Shown: positions 7,730-16,678 of the stretch, one piece after another
How the letters are laid out: each line of letters starts with the position of its first letter
How positions within the stretch are numbered: position 1 is the stretch's first letter
DNA from: Palsa-1447 sp964509885
GTDB taxonomy: Bacteria; Verrucomicrobiota; Verrucomicrobiia; Opitutales; Opitutaceae
Direction of reading: 5' to 3'
Length of the DNA: 43,218 nt
Assembly: GCA_964509885.1 (NCBI GenBank)
Contig: CAZDZL010000032.1
Span: 1-43,218, forward strand
Notes under the pieces: model-generated
Databases searched by the model: none
What the model was told of the DNA's origin: nothing
Seen by the model: the letters and a program-made list of their open reading frames with translations, nothing else
Position numbers and translations under genes: made by a program

Positions 7730-10700
7730 GATGTCGCGGTCTCCGGTGTCTGCGCGGCCTCCAGCTCCTCCTGCGGCGTCGAGAAGCCAAACTTGGCGAT
7801 CCAGGTGTTCAGCCGGTCCATGTAGAGGTAGATGACCGGCGTGGTGTAGAGGGTCAGGACCTGGCTCACCATGAGGCCCCCGACTATAGTGATCCCCAGG
7901 GGACGCCGCAGCTCGGCGCCCATGCCGGTGCCTATCGCAAGGGGAAAACCGCCGAGCATCGCCGCCATCGTGGTCATCATGATTGGGCGGAAGCGCAGGA
8001 GGCAGGCCTCAAACACGGCGTCCTTCGGCGTCTTGTGGTCGCGGCGCTCCACCGCGATGGCGAAGTCGATCATCATGATGGCGTTCTTCTTGACGATGCC
8101 GATCAGCAGGAGGATGCCGACAAGGGCGATGACGGTGAGCGAGGTGTGCGTGACGAGCAGGGCGAGGAGCGCCCCCACGCCCGCCGAGGGAAGCGTCGAC
8201 AGGATCGTGATCGGATGGATGTAGCTCTCGTAGAGGATGCCAAGGACAATGTAGACCGCGCAGACCGCCGCGAGGATCAGCCAGAGCTCGTTCGCGATGG
8301 AGTCCTTGAACGCCTGAGCCGTACCGCTGTAGGAACCGGTGATCGTCGTGGGCATCCCGGCCTTCCGCTCGGCCTGGTCGATCAGTGTGACCGCGTCGCC
8401 CAGGGCCACGCCCGCCGCAAGGTTGAATGATATCGTGACGGACGGGAAGACGCCCGAGTGGTTGACCGAGAGAGGGGCCGTCTCCGCGCGGAACCTTGTG
8501 AACGCGGCGAGGGGAACCATGTCCCCGCCCGATGAGGCCACGTAGACGTCCTTAAGCCCGCCGGGATTCTGCCAGAACTTCGGGTCGACCTCCATCACGA
8601 CGAAGTACTGGTTGATCGGCGTGAAAGTCGTGGCGATCTCGCGCTCCCCGAAGGCGTCGTAGAGCACGTTGTCGATCGCCTTCGGCGTGATGCCCAGTCG
8701 GGCGGCCGTCGGCCGGTCTATCTCGAGGTTCGCGGCTAGCCCGTTGTTCTGCGCGTCGCTCGTGACATCGGTCAGCTGGCGAATCCCCCTCATGGTCTTC
8801 AGGAGCTTCGGCCCCCATACATTCAGGTCCGTCAGGTTGTCGCTCTGGATCGTGTACTGGTATTGGGCCGCGCTCTGGCGGCCGCTTAGCCTAACGTCCT
8901 GGACCGCCTGCAGGACAAGCGTCGCCCCGGGCACCGCCCCGAGCTTGGGGCGCAGCCGGGCTATGATCTGGTCCGCCGTGGACTGCCTCTCCCCCACCGG
9001 CTTCAGCGCGATGAAGACCCGGCCCGTGTTCGTCGTCGTGCCCCCGCCTCCCCCGCTGAACCCGATCACCGTCGAGACGGCGCGGTCGGACTTCACGATC
9101 CCGACGAGGGTCTTGATCTTCTGCTGCATCGACTGGAAGGAGGTGTCCTGGTCGGCGATGATGCTCCCGTTCATGCGCCCCGTGTCCTGCTGGGGGAAGA
9201 AGTCCTTCGGGATGACGACATAGAGCAGCACGTTGAGCCCGAGGGTCCCGATCGCGATCAGGAGTACCAGTATGGAATGCCCGAGGACCCAGGCCAGGCT
9301 GCGCTCATAGACGCCGAGGATCCACTTGAACGCGTTCTCGCTCGCAACGTACAGCCTCCCGTGGCCCTTCTCCTGATGCAGGAGCTTGGAGCACATCATC
9401 GGGGTCGTGGTGAGGGAGACAGCGAGCGAGACAAGGATCGTGAGCGAGAGCACCACGGCGAACTCCCTGAAGAGGCGCCCTATGATCCCGCCCATGAGGA
9501 GGATCGGGATGAACACGGCCACGAGCGAAATGCTCATGGAGACGACCGTGAACCCGATCTCGGCGGCCCCCTTTAGGGCGGCCTCCATCGGGGACAGCCC
9601 CTTCTCGAGGTGCCGGGTGATGTTCTCGAGCACGACAATGGCGTCGTCCACGACGAACCCGGTCGAGATGGTGAGCGCCATGAGGGACAGGTTGTCGATG
9701 CTGTAGCCGAAGAGGTACATGAACCCCAGCGTACCGATGATGGAGACGGGCACCGCCACGATCGGGATGAGCGTCGCCCTCACCTCCCTCAGGAAGATGA
9801 AGACAACGATCACAACGAGTAAGATGGAGATCATGAGCGTGCGCTCCGCATTCGATACGGAGGCGCGGATCGTCACCGTCTGGTCGAGCGCGATGGTCAG
9901 CTCGATCTCGGGGCTGATGGCCGCGTGCAGCATCGGAAGCGCCGCCTTGATCGCGTCCACCGTGGAGATGATGTTGGCGCCCGGCTGGCGGAAGACGATG
10001 ATGAGGGCCGCCGGCTTGCCGTTGAGGACGCCGAGCGAGCGGACGGTCTGTACCGAGTCCGTCACCTTCGCCACGTCCGAGAGCCTCACGGGCGCGCCGT
10101 CCCTGTAGCTGACGACAAGCGGCCTGTAGGCGTCCGCCTTCATCAGCTGGTCGTTCACGCTGATCAGCCAGTGCTGGGTCGGGCCCGAGAAGGCCCCCTT
10201 GGCCTCGTTGGCCGTCTGCGAGGCGATGGCCGAGCGCACGTCCTCGAGCTGCAGGCCGTAGGCATTGAGCTGCGTCGGGTTCACGTCGACCCTCACCGCG
10301 GGCGACGAGCTGCCGCCGACGATGACCTGGCCGACGCCGGGGATCTGGGACAGCTTCTGGGCAAGCACGGTCGACGCGGCGTCGTAGAGCGCCGAGGGCG
10401 CGAGCTTGCCCGAGGTGAGGGCGATGATGGTGATCGGCGCGTCCGCGGGGTTCACCTTCCTGTAGGTCGGGTTGTTCGGCAGGTCCGTGGGAAGATTGCT
10501 GCGCGCGGCGTTTATCGCGGACTCGACGTCGCGCGCGGCCGCGTCGATGCCGCGGCTGAGCGCGAATTGGAGCGTGACGCTCGTCTGGCCTAGCGAGCTC
10601 TGCGCCGTCATCTCCGTGACGCCTGAGATCCTGCCAAACTCGCGCTCGAGCGGAGTGGCGACCGACGAGGCCATGATCTCCGGGCTCGCGCCTGGCAGGG

Positions 10701-10848
10701 ACGCCTGGACCGAGATCGTCGGGAAGTCCACCTGGGGAAGCGGGGACACCGGGAGGAACGGGAAGGCGACAATGCCCGCCAGGGCCACCGCCGCGGTGAG
10801 CAGCGCGGTCGCGATCGGCCTCCTGATGAAGGGTGAGGACAGGCTCAT
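7726..10848 (-). CDS. mdtC: RND efflux inner-membrane pump, MdtC-like
   Basis: This inner-membrane proton-driven drug pump is 1040 residues long, normal for the HAE1/MdtB-MdtC group. The N-terminus SSPFIRRPIATALL is the usual first transmembrane helix. The proton-relay pair Asp401-Asp402 lies in GFVVDDAIVVLENI in TM4, and the partner helix carries GIVKKNAIMMIDFA. Two large periplasmic loops (about residues 35-335 and 560-870) form the porter and docking domains. A GGAG sequence about 9 nt before the ATG supports the start, which lies 2 bp after the stop of the MdtB-like gene. In E. coli, MdtB and MdtC form a mixed trimer; the side-by-side pair here suggests the same. Which of the two is MdtB or MdtC is inferred from operon order and N-terminal similarity. 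Confidence 0.92.
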   Translation of the reverse strand: MSLSSPFIRRPIATALLTAAVALAGIVAFPFLPVSPLPQVDFPTISVQASLPGASPEIMASSVATPLEREFGRISGVTEMTAQSSLGQTSVTLQFALSRGIDAAARDVESAINAARSNLPTDLPNNPTYRKVNPADAPITIIALTSGKLAPSALYDAASTVLAQKLSQIPGVGQVIVGGSSSPAVRVDVNPTQLNAYGLQLEDVRSAIASQTANEAKGAFSGPTQHWLISVNDQLMKADAYRPLVVSYRDGAPVRLSDVAKVTDSVQTVRSLGVLNGKPAALIIVFRQPGANIISTVDAIKAALPMLHAAISPEIELTIALDQTVTIRASVSNAERTLMISILLVVIVVFIFLREVRATLIPIVAVPVSIIGTLGFMYLFGYSIDNLSLMALTISTGFVVDDAIVVLENITRHLEKGLSPMEAALKGAAEIGFTVVSMSISLVAVFIPILLMGGIIGRLFREFAVVLSLTILVSLAVSLTTTPMMCSKLLHQEKGHGRLYVASENAFKWILGVYERSLAWVLGHSILVLLIAIGTLGLNVLLYVVIPKDFFPQQDTGRMNGSIIADQDTSFQSMQQKIKTLVGIVKSDRAVSTVIGFSGGGGGTTTNTGRVFIALKPVGERQSTADQIIARLRPKLGAVPGATLVLQAVQDVRLSGRQSAAQYQYTIQSDNLTDLNVWGPKLLKTMRGIRQLTDVTSDAQNNGLAANLEIDRPTAARLGITPKAIDNVLYDAFGEREIATTFTPINQYFVVMEVDPKFWQNPGGLKDVYVASSGGDMVPLAAFTRFRAETAPLSVNHSGVFPSVTISFNLAAGVALGDAVTLIDQAERKAGMPTTITGSYSGTAQAFKDSIANELWLILAAVCAVYIVLGILYESYIHPITILSTLPSAGVGALLALLVTHTSLTVIALVGILLLIGIVKKNAIMMIDFAIAVERRDHKTPKDAVFEACLLRFRPIMMTTMAAMLGGFPLAIGTGMGAELRRPLGITIVGGLMVSQVLTLYTTPVIYLYMDRLNTWIAKFGFSTPQEELEAAQTPETATS

Positions 10849-10850
10849 CT

Positions 10851-13800
10851 CTAGATCTCCGGGTCGGGCAAGATCTGCGCCGCGGGCGTTATGCTCTCTT
10901 CTGCGGGGTGCCCCGCGAAGCGGGCCGAGAGGCCGTCGAAGAAGAGGTAGATCACGGGCGTCGTGTAAAGCGTCAGCAGCTGGCTGAAGATGAGGCCGCC
11001 GATGATCGCGATCCCGAGAGGGCGCCGCAGCTCCGAGCCCACGCCCTGCCCGAGGGCGAGCGGCACGGCGCCCAGCATCGCCGCCATCGTCGTCATCAGG
11101 ATGGGCCGGAAGCGCAGCAGGCAGGCCTGGTGGATCGCCTCAAAGGGCGTCTTATGCTCCTGGCGCTCCGCCGCCAGGGCGAAGTCGATCATCATGATCG
11201 CGTTCTTCTGGACAATGCCGATCAGGAGAACGATGCCTATGATCGCGACGACCGTCAGCTCGTTGCCGCAGATGATCAGGGCCAGGATCGCGCCCACGCC
11301 CGCGGACGGGAGCGTGGAGAGGATCGTGATCGGGTGGATGTAGCTCTCGTAGAGAACGCCGAGGACGATGTAGACCGTGACAAGGGCGCTCAGGATCAGG
11401 ATCGGCTCGTTGGTAAGGGAGCCGACGAAGGCCTGGGCCGTGCCCTGGAACGACCCCTGCATCGCGGCCGGCACCGGCAGGTCCTTCTCAACCTTCTGGA
11501 TCGCCTTGACCGCCGCCCCGAGCGACGCGTCGGGGTCCAGGTTGAAGGAGACGGTCGTCGCAGGGAACTGGCCCATGTGGCTGATGAGGATCGGCGCCAT
11601 GACCTGGGACGTCTTCGTGATCGCGCTCAGGGGGACAGACCCGCCGCCGGCCGACATGAGGTAGATGTCCTTGAGGTTGGCCGGGCTCTGCTGGAACTCG
11701 GGGGCAACCTCCATGATGACATGGTACTGGTTAAGCTGAGTGAAGACGGTCGACACCTGGCGCTGGCCGAAGCTGTCGTACAGGCTGTCGTCAATGTTCT
11801 GGGGGGTGATCCCGAGGCGGGCGGCGGTGGGCCGGTCGAAGCTGAGCGACGCCTGGCGGCCCTGGGTTTGCAGGTCGCTCGCCACGTCCGTGAGCTCGGG
11901 CAGGGTCTTAAGCCGCGCAACGAACTTGGTGGTGTAGTCGGAGAGCTCCGCCGCGCTCGGATCCTGCAGGCTGTACTGGTACTCGGTCTTGCTGACGATG
12001 TCCTCGACGGAGATGTCCTGCACGGGCTGCATGTAGAGGCTTATGCCCTGCACCTTGGCCACGGACGCCTGAAGGCGCCGGATGACGGCGGCCGCGGACA
12101 GGCTCCTCTTGCCGAGGGGCTTCAGGTTGATCTGGATGCGCCCGCTGTTCAGCGTCGTGTTCGTCCCGTCGACGCCGATGAACGACGACAGGTTCTCGAC
12201 CGCGGGGTCCTCGAGGATGACGGCGACCAGCTTCTGCTGCTGGCGCGCCATCTCGGCGAACGAGACGCTCTGGTCGGCCTCGGAGACGCCCTGGATCTCG
12301 CCCGTGTCCTGGACCGGGAAGAAGCCCTTGGGAATGACCACATAGAGGAGAAGAGTCACGCCCAGGGTGGCCACGGCGACGATGAGGGTCAGGGTCCGGT
12401 GAAGGAGCACCCAGTCGAGGGTCCTGCCGTAGAAGGCGATCGTCTGCTCGAACATCCTCTCCGAGACTTTGTAGAAGCGGCTCTGGTTGTCGGGATCCTG
12501 GTGCCTGAGGAGCCGGGCGCACAGCATCGGGGTCAGCGTGAGGGAGACGACCGCGGAGATAAGGATCGTCACGCTCAGCGTGACGGCGAACTCCCTGAAG
12601 AGGCGCCCGGTGATGTCTCCCATGAACAGGAGTGGGATCAGCACGGCGATCAGGGACACCGTGAGCGACATGATCGTGAAGCCGATCTGCTCGGCCCCCT
12701 TGAGCGCCGCGGCAAGCGGCTTCTCGCCCTGCTCCACGTAGCGCGTGATGTTCTCGATCATGACGATGGCGTCGTCGACCACGAAACCGGTCGAGATCGT
12801 GAGCGCCATGAGCGTCAGGTTGTTCAGGCTGTAGCCGAGCGCGTACATGGCGCCGAACGTCCCGACCAGCGACAGGGGCACGGCGATGCTCGGGATGATC
12901 GTCGCGGCAAACGTGCGCAGGAAGACGAAGATGACGGCGACGACCAGCGCGATGCAGAGGCAGAGCTCGAACTCCACGTCGGCGACGGAAGCGCGCACGG
13001 TCGTGGTCCGGTCGGTGAGGACGGAGATCTTGATGGCGGGAGGGATGGTGGCCCTCAGCTTCGGCAGGAGCGCCTTGATGCGGTCCACGACGTCGATGAT
13101 GTTGGCGCCGGGCTGGCGCTGGATGTTGACGATCACGGCGGGCACCTTGTTCATCCACGCGGACGCCTGGGTGTTCTCAACGCCGTCGATCACCTTGGCC
13201 ACCGAGCTGAGCATCACGGGGGAGCCGTTGCGGTACGCGATCACCAGCCTGTTGTAATCGTCGCTCGTCGTGATCTGGTCGTTCGCCCCGATCTGGTAGC
13301 TCTGGTTGGGCCCGTCGAAGCTTCCCTTCGCCGCGTCCAGGCTCGAGGCGGCGAGCGCGCTGCGCACGCCCTCGAGGCTGAGGCCGTAGGAAGCGAGCTG
13401 GGTGGGGTTCACCTGGATGCGGACCGCGGGCTTCTGGCCGCCGCTGATCGTGACCGCCCCTACCCCGGGCAGCTGGGATATCTTCTCGGCGAGGCGGGTG
13501 TCGGTGTAGTCCTCCACCTTCGAGAGCGGGATGGAGTCCGAGGTGAGCGCCAGGGTCAGGATGGGGGCGTCGGCCGGGTTGACCTTGTTGTAGACGGGCG
13601 GTGTCGGCAGCTGCGCGGGAAGGTAGTTCTGGGCGGCGTTGATCGCCTCCTGCACGTCCTGTTCGGCGACGTCGATGCTCAGGCTAAGCGCGAACTGGAG
13701 CGTGATGACGGACACGCCCTCCGAGCTCGTCGAGAGCATTTGGTTGAGCCCCGGGACCTGGCCGAGCTGGCGCTCGAGGGGAGCCGTGACCGCGGAGGCG

Positions 13801-13976
13801 ACGACATCCGGGCTCGCCCCCGGGTAGAAGGTGAGGACCTGCATCGTCGGGTAGTCCACCTCCGGGAGCGCGGCGATCGGCAGCTGCCTGAAGGCGATGA
13901 TGCCGATCAGCAGTATCGCCGCCATGAGCAGCGAGGTCGCTATCGGCCTCAGGATGAACGGGCGGGAGGGATTCAT
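10851..13976 (-). CDS. mdtB: RND efflux inner-membrane pump, MdtB-like
   Basis: This is the second RND pump subunit, 1041 residues, collinear with the MdtC-like protein. It starts NPSRPFILRPIATSLL, has the acidic pair Asp401-Asp402 in GFVVDDAIVMIENI, and carries GIVQKNAIMMIDFALAAERQ near the C-terminus. The periplasmic porter loops are complete, and I see no truncation or frameshift. Its ATG overlaps the stop of the adaptor gene by 4 bp, so it is translationally coupled to it. In E. coli the MdtB2-MdtC trimer exports bile salts and novobiocin; the substrates here cannot be read from sequence. Proteins of the HAE1 group move drugs rather than metals, and the metal-pump signature residues of CusA are absent. 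Confidence 0.92.
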   Translation of the reverse strand: MNPSRPFILRPIATSLLMAAILLIGIIAFRQLPIAALPEVDYPTMQVLTFYPGASPDVVASAVTAPLERQLGQVPGLNQMLSTSSEGVSVITLQFALSLSIDVAEQDVQEAINAAQNYLPAQLPTPPVYNKVNPADAPILTLALTSDSIPLSKVEDYTDTRLAEKISQLPGVGAVTISGGQKPAVRIQVNPTQLASYGLSLEGVRSALAASSLDAAKGSFDGPNQSYQIGANDQITTSDDYNRLVIAYRNGSPVMLSSVAKVIDGVENTQASAWMNKVPAVIVNIQRQPGANIIDVVDRIKALLPKLRATIPPAIKISVLTDRTTTVRASVADVEFELCLCIALVVAVIFVFLRTFAATIIPSIAVPLSLVGTFGAMYALGYSLNNLTLMALTISTGFVVDDAIVMIENITRYVEQGEKPLAAALKGAEQIGFTIMSLTVSLIAVLIPLLFMGDITGRLFREFAVTLSVTILISAVVSLTLTPMLCARLLRHQDPDNQSRFYKVSERMFEQTIAFYGRTLDWVLLHRTLTLIVAVATLGVTLLLYVVIPKGFFPVQDTGEIQGVSEADQSVSFAEMARQQQKLVAVILEDPAVENLSSFIGVDGTNTTLNSGRIQINLKPLGKRSLSAAAVIRRLQASVAKVQGISLYMQPVQDISVEDIVSKTEYQYSLQDPSAAELSDYTTKFVARLKTLPELTDVASDLQTQGRQASLSFDRPTAARLGITPQNIDDSLYDSFGQRQVSTVFTQLNQYHVIMEVAPEFQQSPANLKDIYLMSAGGGSVPLSAITKTSQVMAPILISHMGQFPATTVSFNLDPDASLGAAVKAIQKVEKDLPVPAAMQGSFQGTAQAFVGSLTNEPILILSALVTVYIVLGVLYESYIHPITILSTLPSAGVGAILALIICGNELTVVAIIGIVLLIGIVQKNAIMMIDFALAAERQEHKTPFEAIHQACLLRFRPILMTTMAAMLGAVPLALGQGVGSELRRPLGIAIIGGLIFSQLLTLYTTPVIYLFFDGLSARFAGHPAEESITPAAQILPDPEI

Positions 13977-15250
13977 TCGTGCGCCGGGGTCGGGGTCGCC
14001 GCGGCCGCCTCGGGGGCGGCTGCGGAGGGGGCCGTCCGGACGACGATCTTTGATCCGCTCTGGAGCTTGTCGAAGCCGTCCGTCACCAGCTCGTCGCCGG
14101 CCGTCACGCCGGTGACCGCGGTGGACTCGGCCTCGGTGGCGACCACCTTCACGTCCACGGACTTGACCGTGCCGTCGGGCTGCACGACGTAGACGAAGGC
14201 CACGTCGCCGTTGCGCTGGATCGACGCGGCGGGAACGAGGATGACCTTGGTAAGGGTCTTCACGAGGAGCCTGACGTTGACGAACTGGTTGGGGAAGAGC
14301 TCGGACTTCAGGTTCGCGAACATCGCCCGGGCCCTCACCGTCCCGGTGGCGGTGTTGATCTGGTTGTCGAGCGTCAGGAGCGTTCCGTCGGCTATCCTGT
14401 GCTGCTGCGCGCGGTCGAGGGCGGACACGCTCAGCGTGCGCCCGGCCGACGTCTGCTCCGTCACCTGGGAAAGGTCGTCCTCGGAAATGGTGAAGACGAC
14501 GGTGATGGGCTGGAGCTGGGTGATCACCGCGAGCGGCGTCGATCCGCCCGCCGCCACGAGGTTGCCCGGGTCGACCGAGCGCAGGCCCACGCGCCCGTCG
14601 ATCGGCGACGTGATGCGCGTGTAGTCCACGTTGACCTGCGCTGCCGCCAGGTTGCCCTGGTCGAGCTCGACCGCGCCGCTGTCCTGGTCCACGAGGGCCT
14701 GCTGCGTCGCCAGCTGCTGCTCGGGGATGGCGTGCTGCTCATAGGCGTTCTGGTAGCGGGCGAGATCGAGCCGCGCGTTCTTGAGGAGCGCCTCGTCGCG
14801 GGCCAGCTGCCCGTGGGCCTGGACGAGAAGCGCCTGATAGGGGCGCGGGTCGATCACCGCGAGCAGGTCATTCTTCTTCACCATCTGGCCCTCGGTGTAG
14901 AGGACCGCGGTCAGCTCGCCCGCGACCCTGCTGGTCACGGTCACCGTGTTGACGGGCGTCACGGTGCCGAGCGCGTCGAGGTAGATGTTGATGTCCCCGA
15001 CCTTCGCCTTGCCCGTGGAGACGGGAATGCCGGCGAACGCAGGGGGCTTGGCCTTGGGCTTGGTGAACAGGTGGAACAGGAACCAGGCGCAAAGAGCGAC
15101 GCAGATGACCGCGCAAGCGGTGAGGATCGGGTGTGCCTTCATTCCCGAGGCGGGGCGCGCACCCGCGTCGGCGGGCTTGCCGTCCTTCCACGCGGGCTTC
15201 GTCAGGTCCTGTTCTTTCATAAGGCTCTTTTTTGCTTGGGGTTGCGACAC
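13973..15250 (-). CDS. mdtA: RND efflux periplasmic adaptor, MdtA-like (HlyD family)
   Basis: This membrane-fusion protein links the pump to the outer-membrane channel. The order is: cytoplasmic basic N-terminus, one membrane anchor at about residues 39-62 (ILTACAVICVALCAWFLFHL), first half-lipoyl segment (VTSRVAGELTAVLYTEGQMV), helical hairpin at about 125-185, second lipoyl half (TRITSPIDGRVGLRSVDPGN), then beta-barrel and membrane-proximal domains, and an Ala/Pro-rich tail. The length of 425 residues is normal. The long frame starts with GTG at 15250; an ATG ten codons later (15220) is an equally good start, and neither has a strong Shine-Dalgarno. It is first in the operon mdtA-mdtB-mdtC-channel. 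No two-component regulator sits next to it, unlike baeSR in E. coli. Confidence 0.92.
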   Translation of the reverse strand: MSQPQAKKSLMKEQDLTKPAWKDGKPADAGARPASGMKAHPILTACAVICVALCAWFLFHLFTKPKAKPPAFAGIPVSTGKAKVGDINIYLDALGTVTPVNTVTVTSRVAGELTAVLYTEGQMVKKNDLLAVIDPRPYQALLVQAHGQLARDEALLKNARLDLARYQNAYEQHAIPEQQLATQQALVDQDSGAVELDQGNLAAAQVNVDYTRITSPIDGRVGLRSVDPGNLVAAGGSTPLAVITQLQPITVVFTISEDDLSQVTEQTSAGRTLSVSALDRAQQHRIADGTLLTLDNQINTATGTVRARAMFANLKSELFPNQFVNVRLLVKTLTKVILVPAASIQRNGDVAFVYVVQPDGTVKSVDVKVVATEAESTAVTGVTAGDELVTDGFDKLQSGSKIVVRTAPSAAAPEAAAATPTPAHE

Positions 15251-15630
15251 ACCTGTCCCGGGATGGCGCGCCGCCGGCCCGGCTCCTCGGGCAGCCGCCG
15301 GGTAAGGGAAATCATTGTGATAAAAAATTCCAATTTGTTTCTCAGCAAGGGTTTCGTGAATGACGCAGCGGAGTCGGCAAAGTTGCGACGAGTTAAGGGG
15401 AATCGCCCCAAAATTGAAGGATGAAACGGCAGCCCCGTCGCGCCAGCGCTTTAGCCTTAGTTTCCATTCTCGGAAACGGGTTCCAGCGGCGGACTTGCGC
15501 CGGATCGGACGGCCACGTGGCCCGCACCCTCAGGTAGGGCAACGCCCCATAGCAGCGCGGAGGAGCGCGGGATACTATCGGCACCCTAGGCTTCGGCTCC
15601 GAACGGCGGCCATTCGGCCCTCTCCCTCCC
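15251..15630. other. Divergent intergenic region between efflux operon and small-gene cluster
   Basis: These 380 bases have no supportable gene. The left part (15310-15345) is strikingly AT-rich for this genome and contains the candidate efflux promoter. On the right, TACTAT at 15573-15578 could be a -10 element for the plus-strand small genes, but I see no matching -35. Short frames through here lack family features and look accidental. Confidence 0.6.
15320..15348 (-). promoter_or_regulatory. Candidate sigma-70-type promoter of the efflux operon
   Basis: Read on the minus strand, TTGCTG (complement of 15343-15348) is followed after 17 bp by TTTTAT (complement of 15320-15325), about 70 bp before the adaptor gene. 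The boxes match consensus at 3/6 and 4/6 positions; the correct spacing and unusual AT-richness are the main support. Confidence 0.4.
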
Positions 15631-15921
15631 TTGATCGATTCCACCCACTCCCATCCCTCCGGAAGCGCGACCGCAAAGCCGGTCGCGGCGGACGCACGGC
15701 GCTCGGAAAAGATGCTGGGTGAGCTCGTCGCCATGAACGAGGAGATGATCGTGCAGCTTCGCCTCGAGCGCATCTCGGTCGTGGGCACGACTGATTTTCT
15801 CACCGAAATGATAGCCCAGCACGAGAAGATCGTGTCCCGGCTGGGAGCGCAGCTGAAGCGCCACGAGGCGGGCCCGCTCGCGGTGCGCGCCGCGTCCCAC
15901 CCGCACCCGTCGTCGCACTAG
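15631..15921 (+). CDS. Small hypothetical protein, helical
   Basis: I do not recognise a family. The 96-residue product has a Ser/Ala/His-rich N-terminus, a central helical stretch (about 26-77, MLGELVAMNEEMIVQLRLER then TDFLTEMIAQHEKIVSRLGA) with regular hydrophobic spacing that could dimerise, and a His/Pro-rich tail. It has no signal peptide and no membrane helix. The frame opens with a TTG at 15631; an ATG at 15712 (residue 28) directly precedes the helical part and may be the true start. It lies 39 bp before the DUF883-type gene on the same strand, so it may belong to that transcript. It is favoured as real over opposite-strand frames because its codon pattern fits the neighbours and its helix is coherent. 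Confidence 0.55.
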   Translation: MIDSTHSHPSGSATAKPVAADARRSEKMLGELVAMNEEMIVQLRLERISVVGTTDFLTEMIAQHEKIVSRLGAQLKRHEAGPLAVRAASHPHPSSH

Positions 15922-15960
15922 CCGTTCCCCCGCCCCGGATCCGCCGCGGCCTCCCCCTCT

Positions 15961-16275
15961 ATGAAACACAACAAAGACACCACACACACGCCCAAGGAGC
16001 TCCTCACCGAGCTGCAGGCCCTCGTCTCCGAGGCGGAGACCATGATGGCCGACTCCCTTTCGGAACACACCGCCGATGCCATTAGCAACCTGAAGGAGCG
16101 CTTCAGCGCCGCCCAGGAGCGCTTCTCGGACATGTACGACAGGACGAAGAAGAAGGTTGTCGCCGGCGCGAAATATACGGACGAGACCATCCGCGAGAAC
16201 CCCTACCAGTCGATCGCCATCGCGCTCGGCGTGGGCGTTCTCCTGGGCGTGGTCGTCGGCCGACGCTCCAGGTAG
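15961..16275 (+). CDS. DUF883/ElaB-YqjD family membrane-anchored protein
   Basis: This 104-residue protein is a tail-anchored helical protein of the ElaB/YqjD/DUF883 family; in E. coli these bind ribosomes at the inner membrane in stationary phase. It has a long amphipathic helical region at about 12-65 (LTELQALVSEAETMMADSL and an AQERFSDMYDRTKKKV segment), the family turn TIRENPYQSIAIALGVGVLLG, and an Arg-rich end (GRRSR) after the C-terminal membrane helix at about 85-100. The stop is 13 bp before the start of the YqjE-type gene. The trio resembles the yqjD-yqjE-yqjK arrangement of enterobacteria, which strengthens all three calls. Confidence 0.85.
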   Translation: MKHNKDTTHTPKELLTELQALVSEAETMMADSLSEHTADAISNLKERFSAAQERFSDMYDRTKKKVVAGAKYTDETIRENPYQSIAIALGVGVLLGVVVGRRSR

Positions 16276-16288
16276 CCCCGCGGCGCCC

Positions 16289-16678
16289 ATGGAGCCCTCG
16301 ACTCCTCCCCCCGAGGGATACCTGAGCTCGCTGCGCACCCTGGGCGACGGCCTCCTGGCCACCGTTCAGGACCGGCTGAAGCTCTTCACCATAGAGCTTC
16401 AGGAGGAGAAGTTCCGCCTGGTCCAGACCTTCTTCTGGATCAGCGCCGCCGTCTTCGCGGGCGCGATGGCGGTCACCTTCGTCAGCCTGGTGCTCGTCTA
16501 CATCTTTTGGGAAAGCGCCCGGCTGCCCGTCCTGGTCGGCCTTGCGCTCCTCTACATCGCCTCTTTCCTCGCGATCGTCGCCGCGTTTCGCCGATATCTC
16601 GCCCGTCAGCCGGAGCCGTTCTCGGCGACGCTCCACGAGATCGGAAAGGACAGGGCATGTATACGCACCGAGAACTGA
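16289..16678 (+). CDS. YqjE-like (phage holin superfamily, DUF1469) membrane protein
   Basis: This is a 129-residue inner-membrane protein. An N-terminal amphipathic helix at about 10-45 (LRTLGDGLLATVQDRLKLFT) precedes two transmembrane helices at about 47-70 and 78-98 (FFWISAAVFAGAMAVTFVSL and VLVGLALLYIASFLAIV). This layout and the ELQEEKFRL motif fit the YqjE family, formerly grouped with holins; no lysis role is implied. The ATG at 16289 is chosen because residues upstream in the frame are translated from the preceding gene and have no family character. Its end overlaps the next gene by 22 bp, indicating coupled translation. Confidence 0.8.
   Translation: MEPSTPPPEGYLSSLRTLGDGLLATVQDRLKLFTIELQEEKFRLVQTFFWISAAVFAGAMAVTFVSLVLVYIFWESARLPVLVGLALLYIASFLAIVAAFRRYLARQPEPFSATLHEIGKDRACIRTEN

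Noticed and set aside
10833..14192. A 1119-residue open frame on the plus strand opposite the MdtB- and MdtA-like genes.
   Set aside because: Composition is Arg/Asp/Gly/His-rich with no family motif; it mirrors the codons of well-recognised RND proteins, a usual artefact in high-GC DNA.
15586..16362. Minus-strand frame of 258 residues over the small-gene cluster.
   Set aside because: The plus-strand DUF883 and YqjE-type proteins are recognisable, whereas this product is Arg/Gly-rich without motifs.
16301..16678. The YqjE-type gene as a phage holin marking a prophage.
   Set aside because: No capsid, tail, lysin, integrase or att sites are nearby, and the gene order matches a chromosomal yqjD-yqjE-like cluster.
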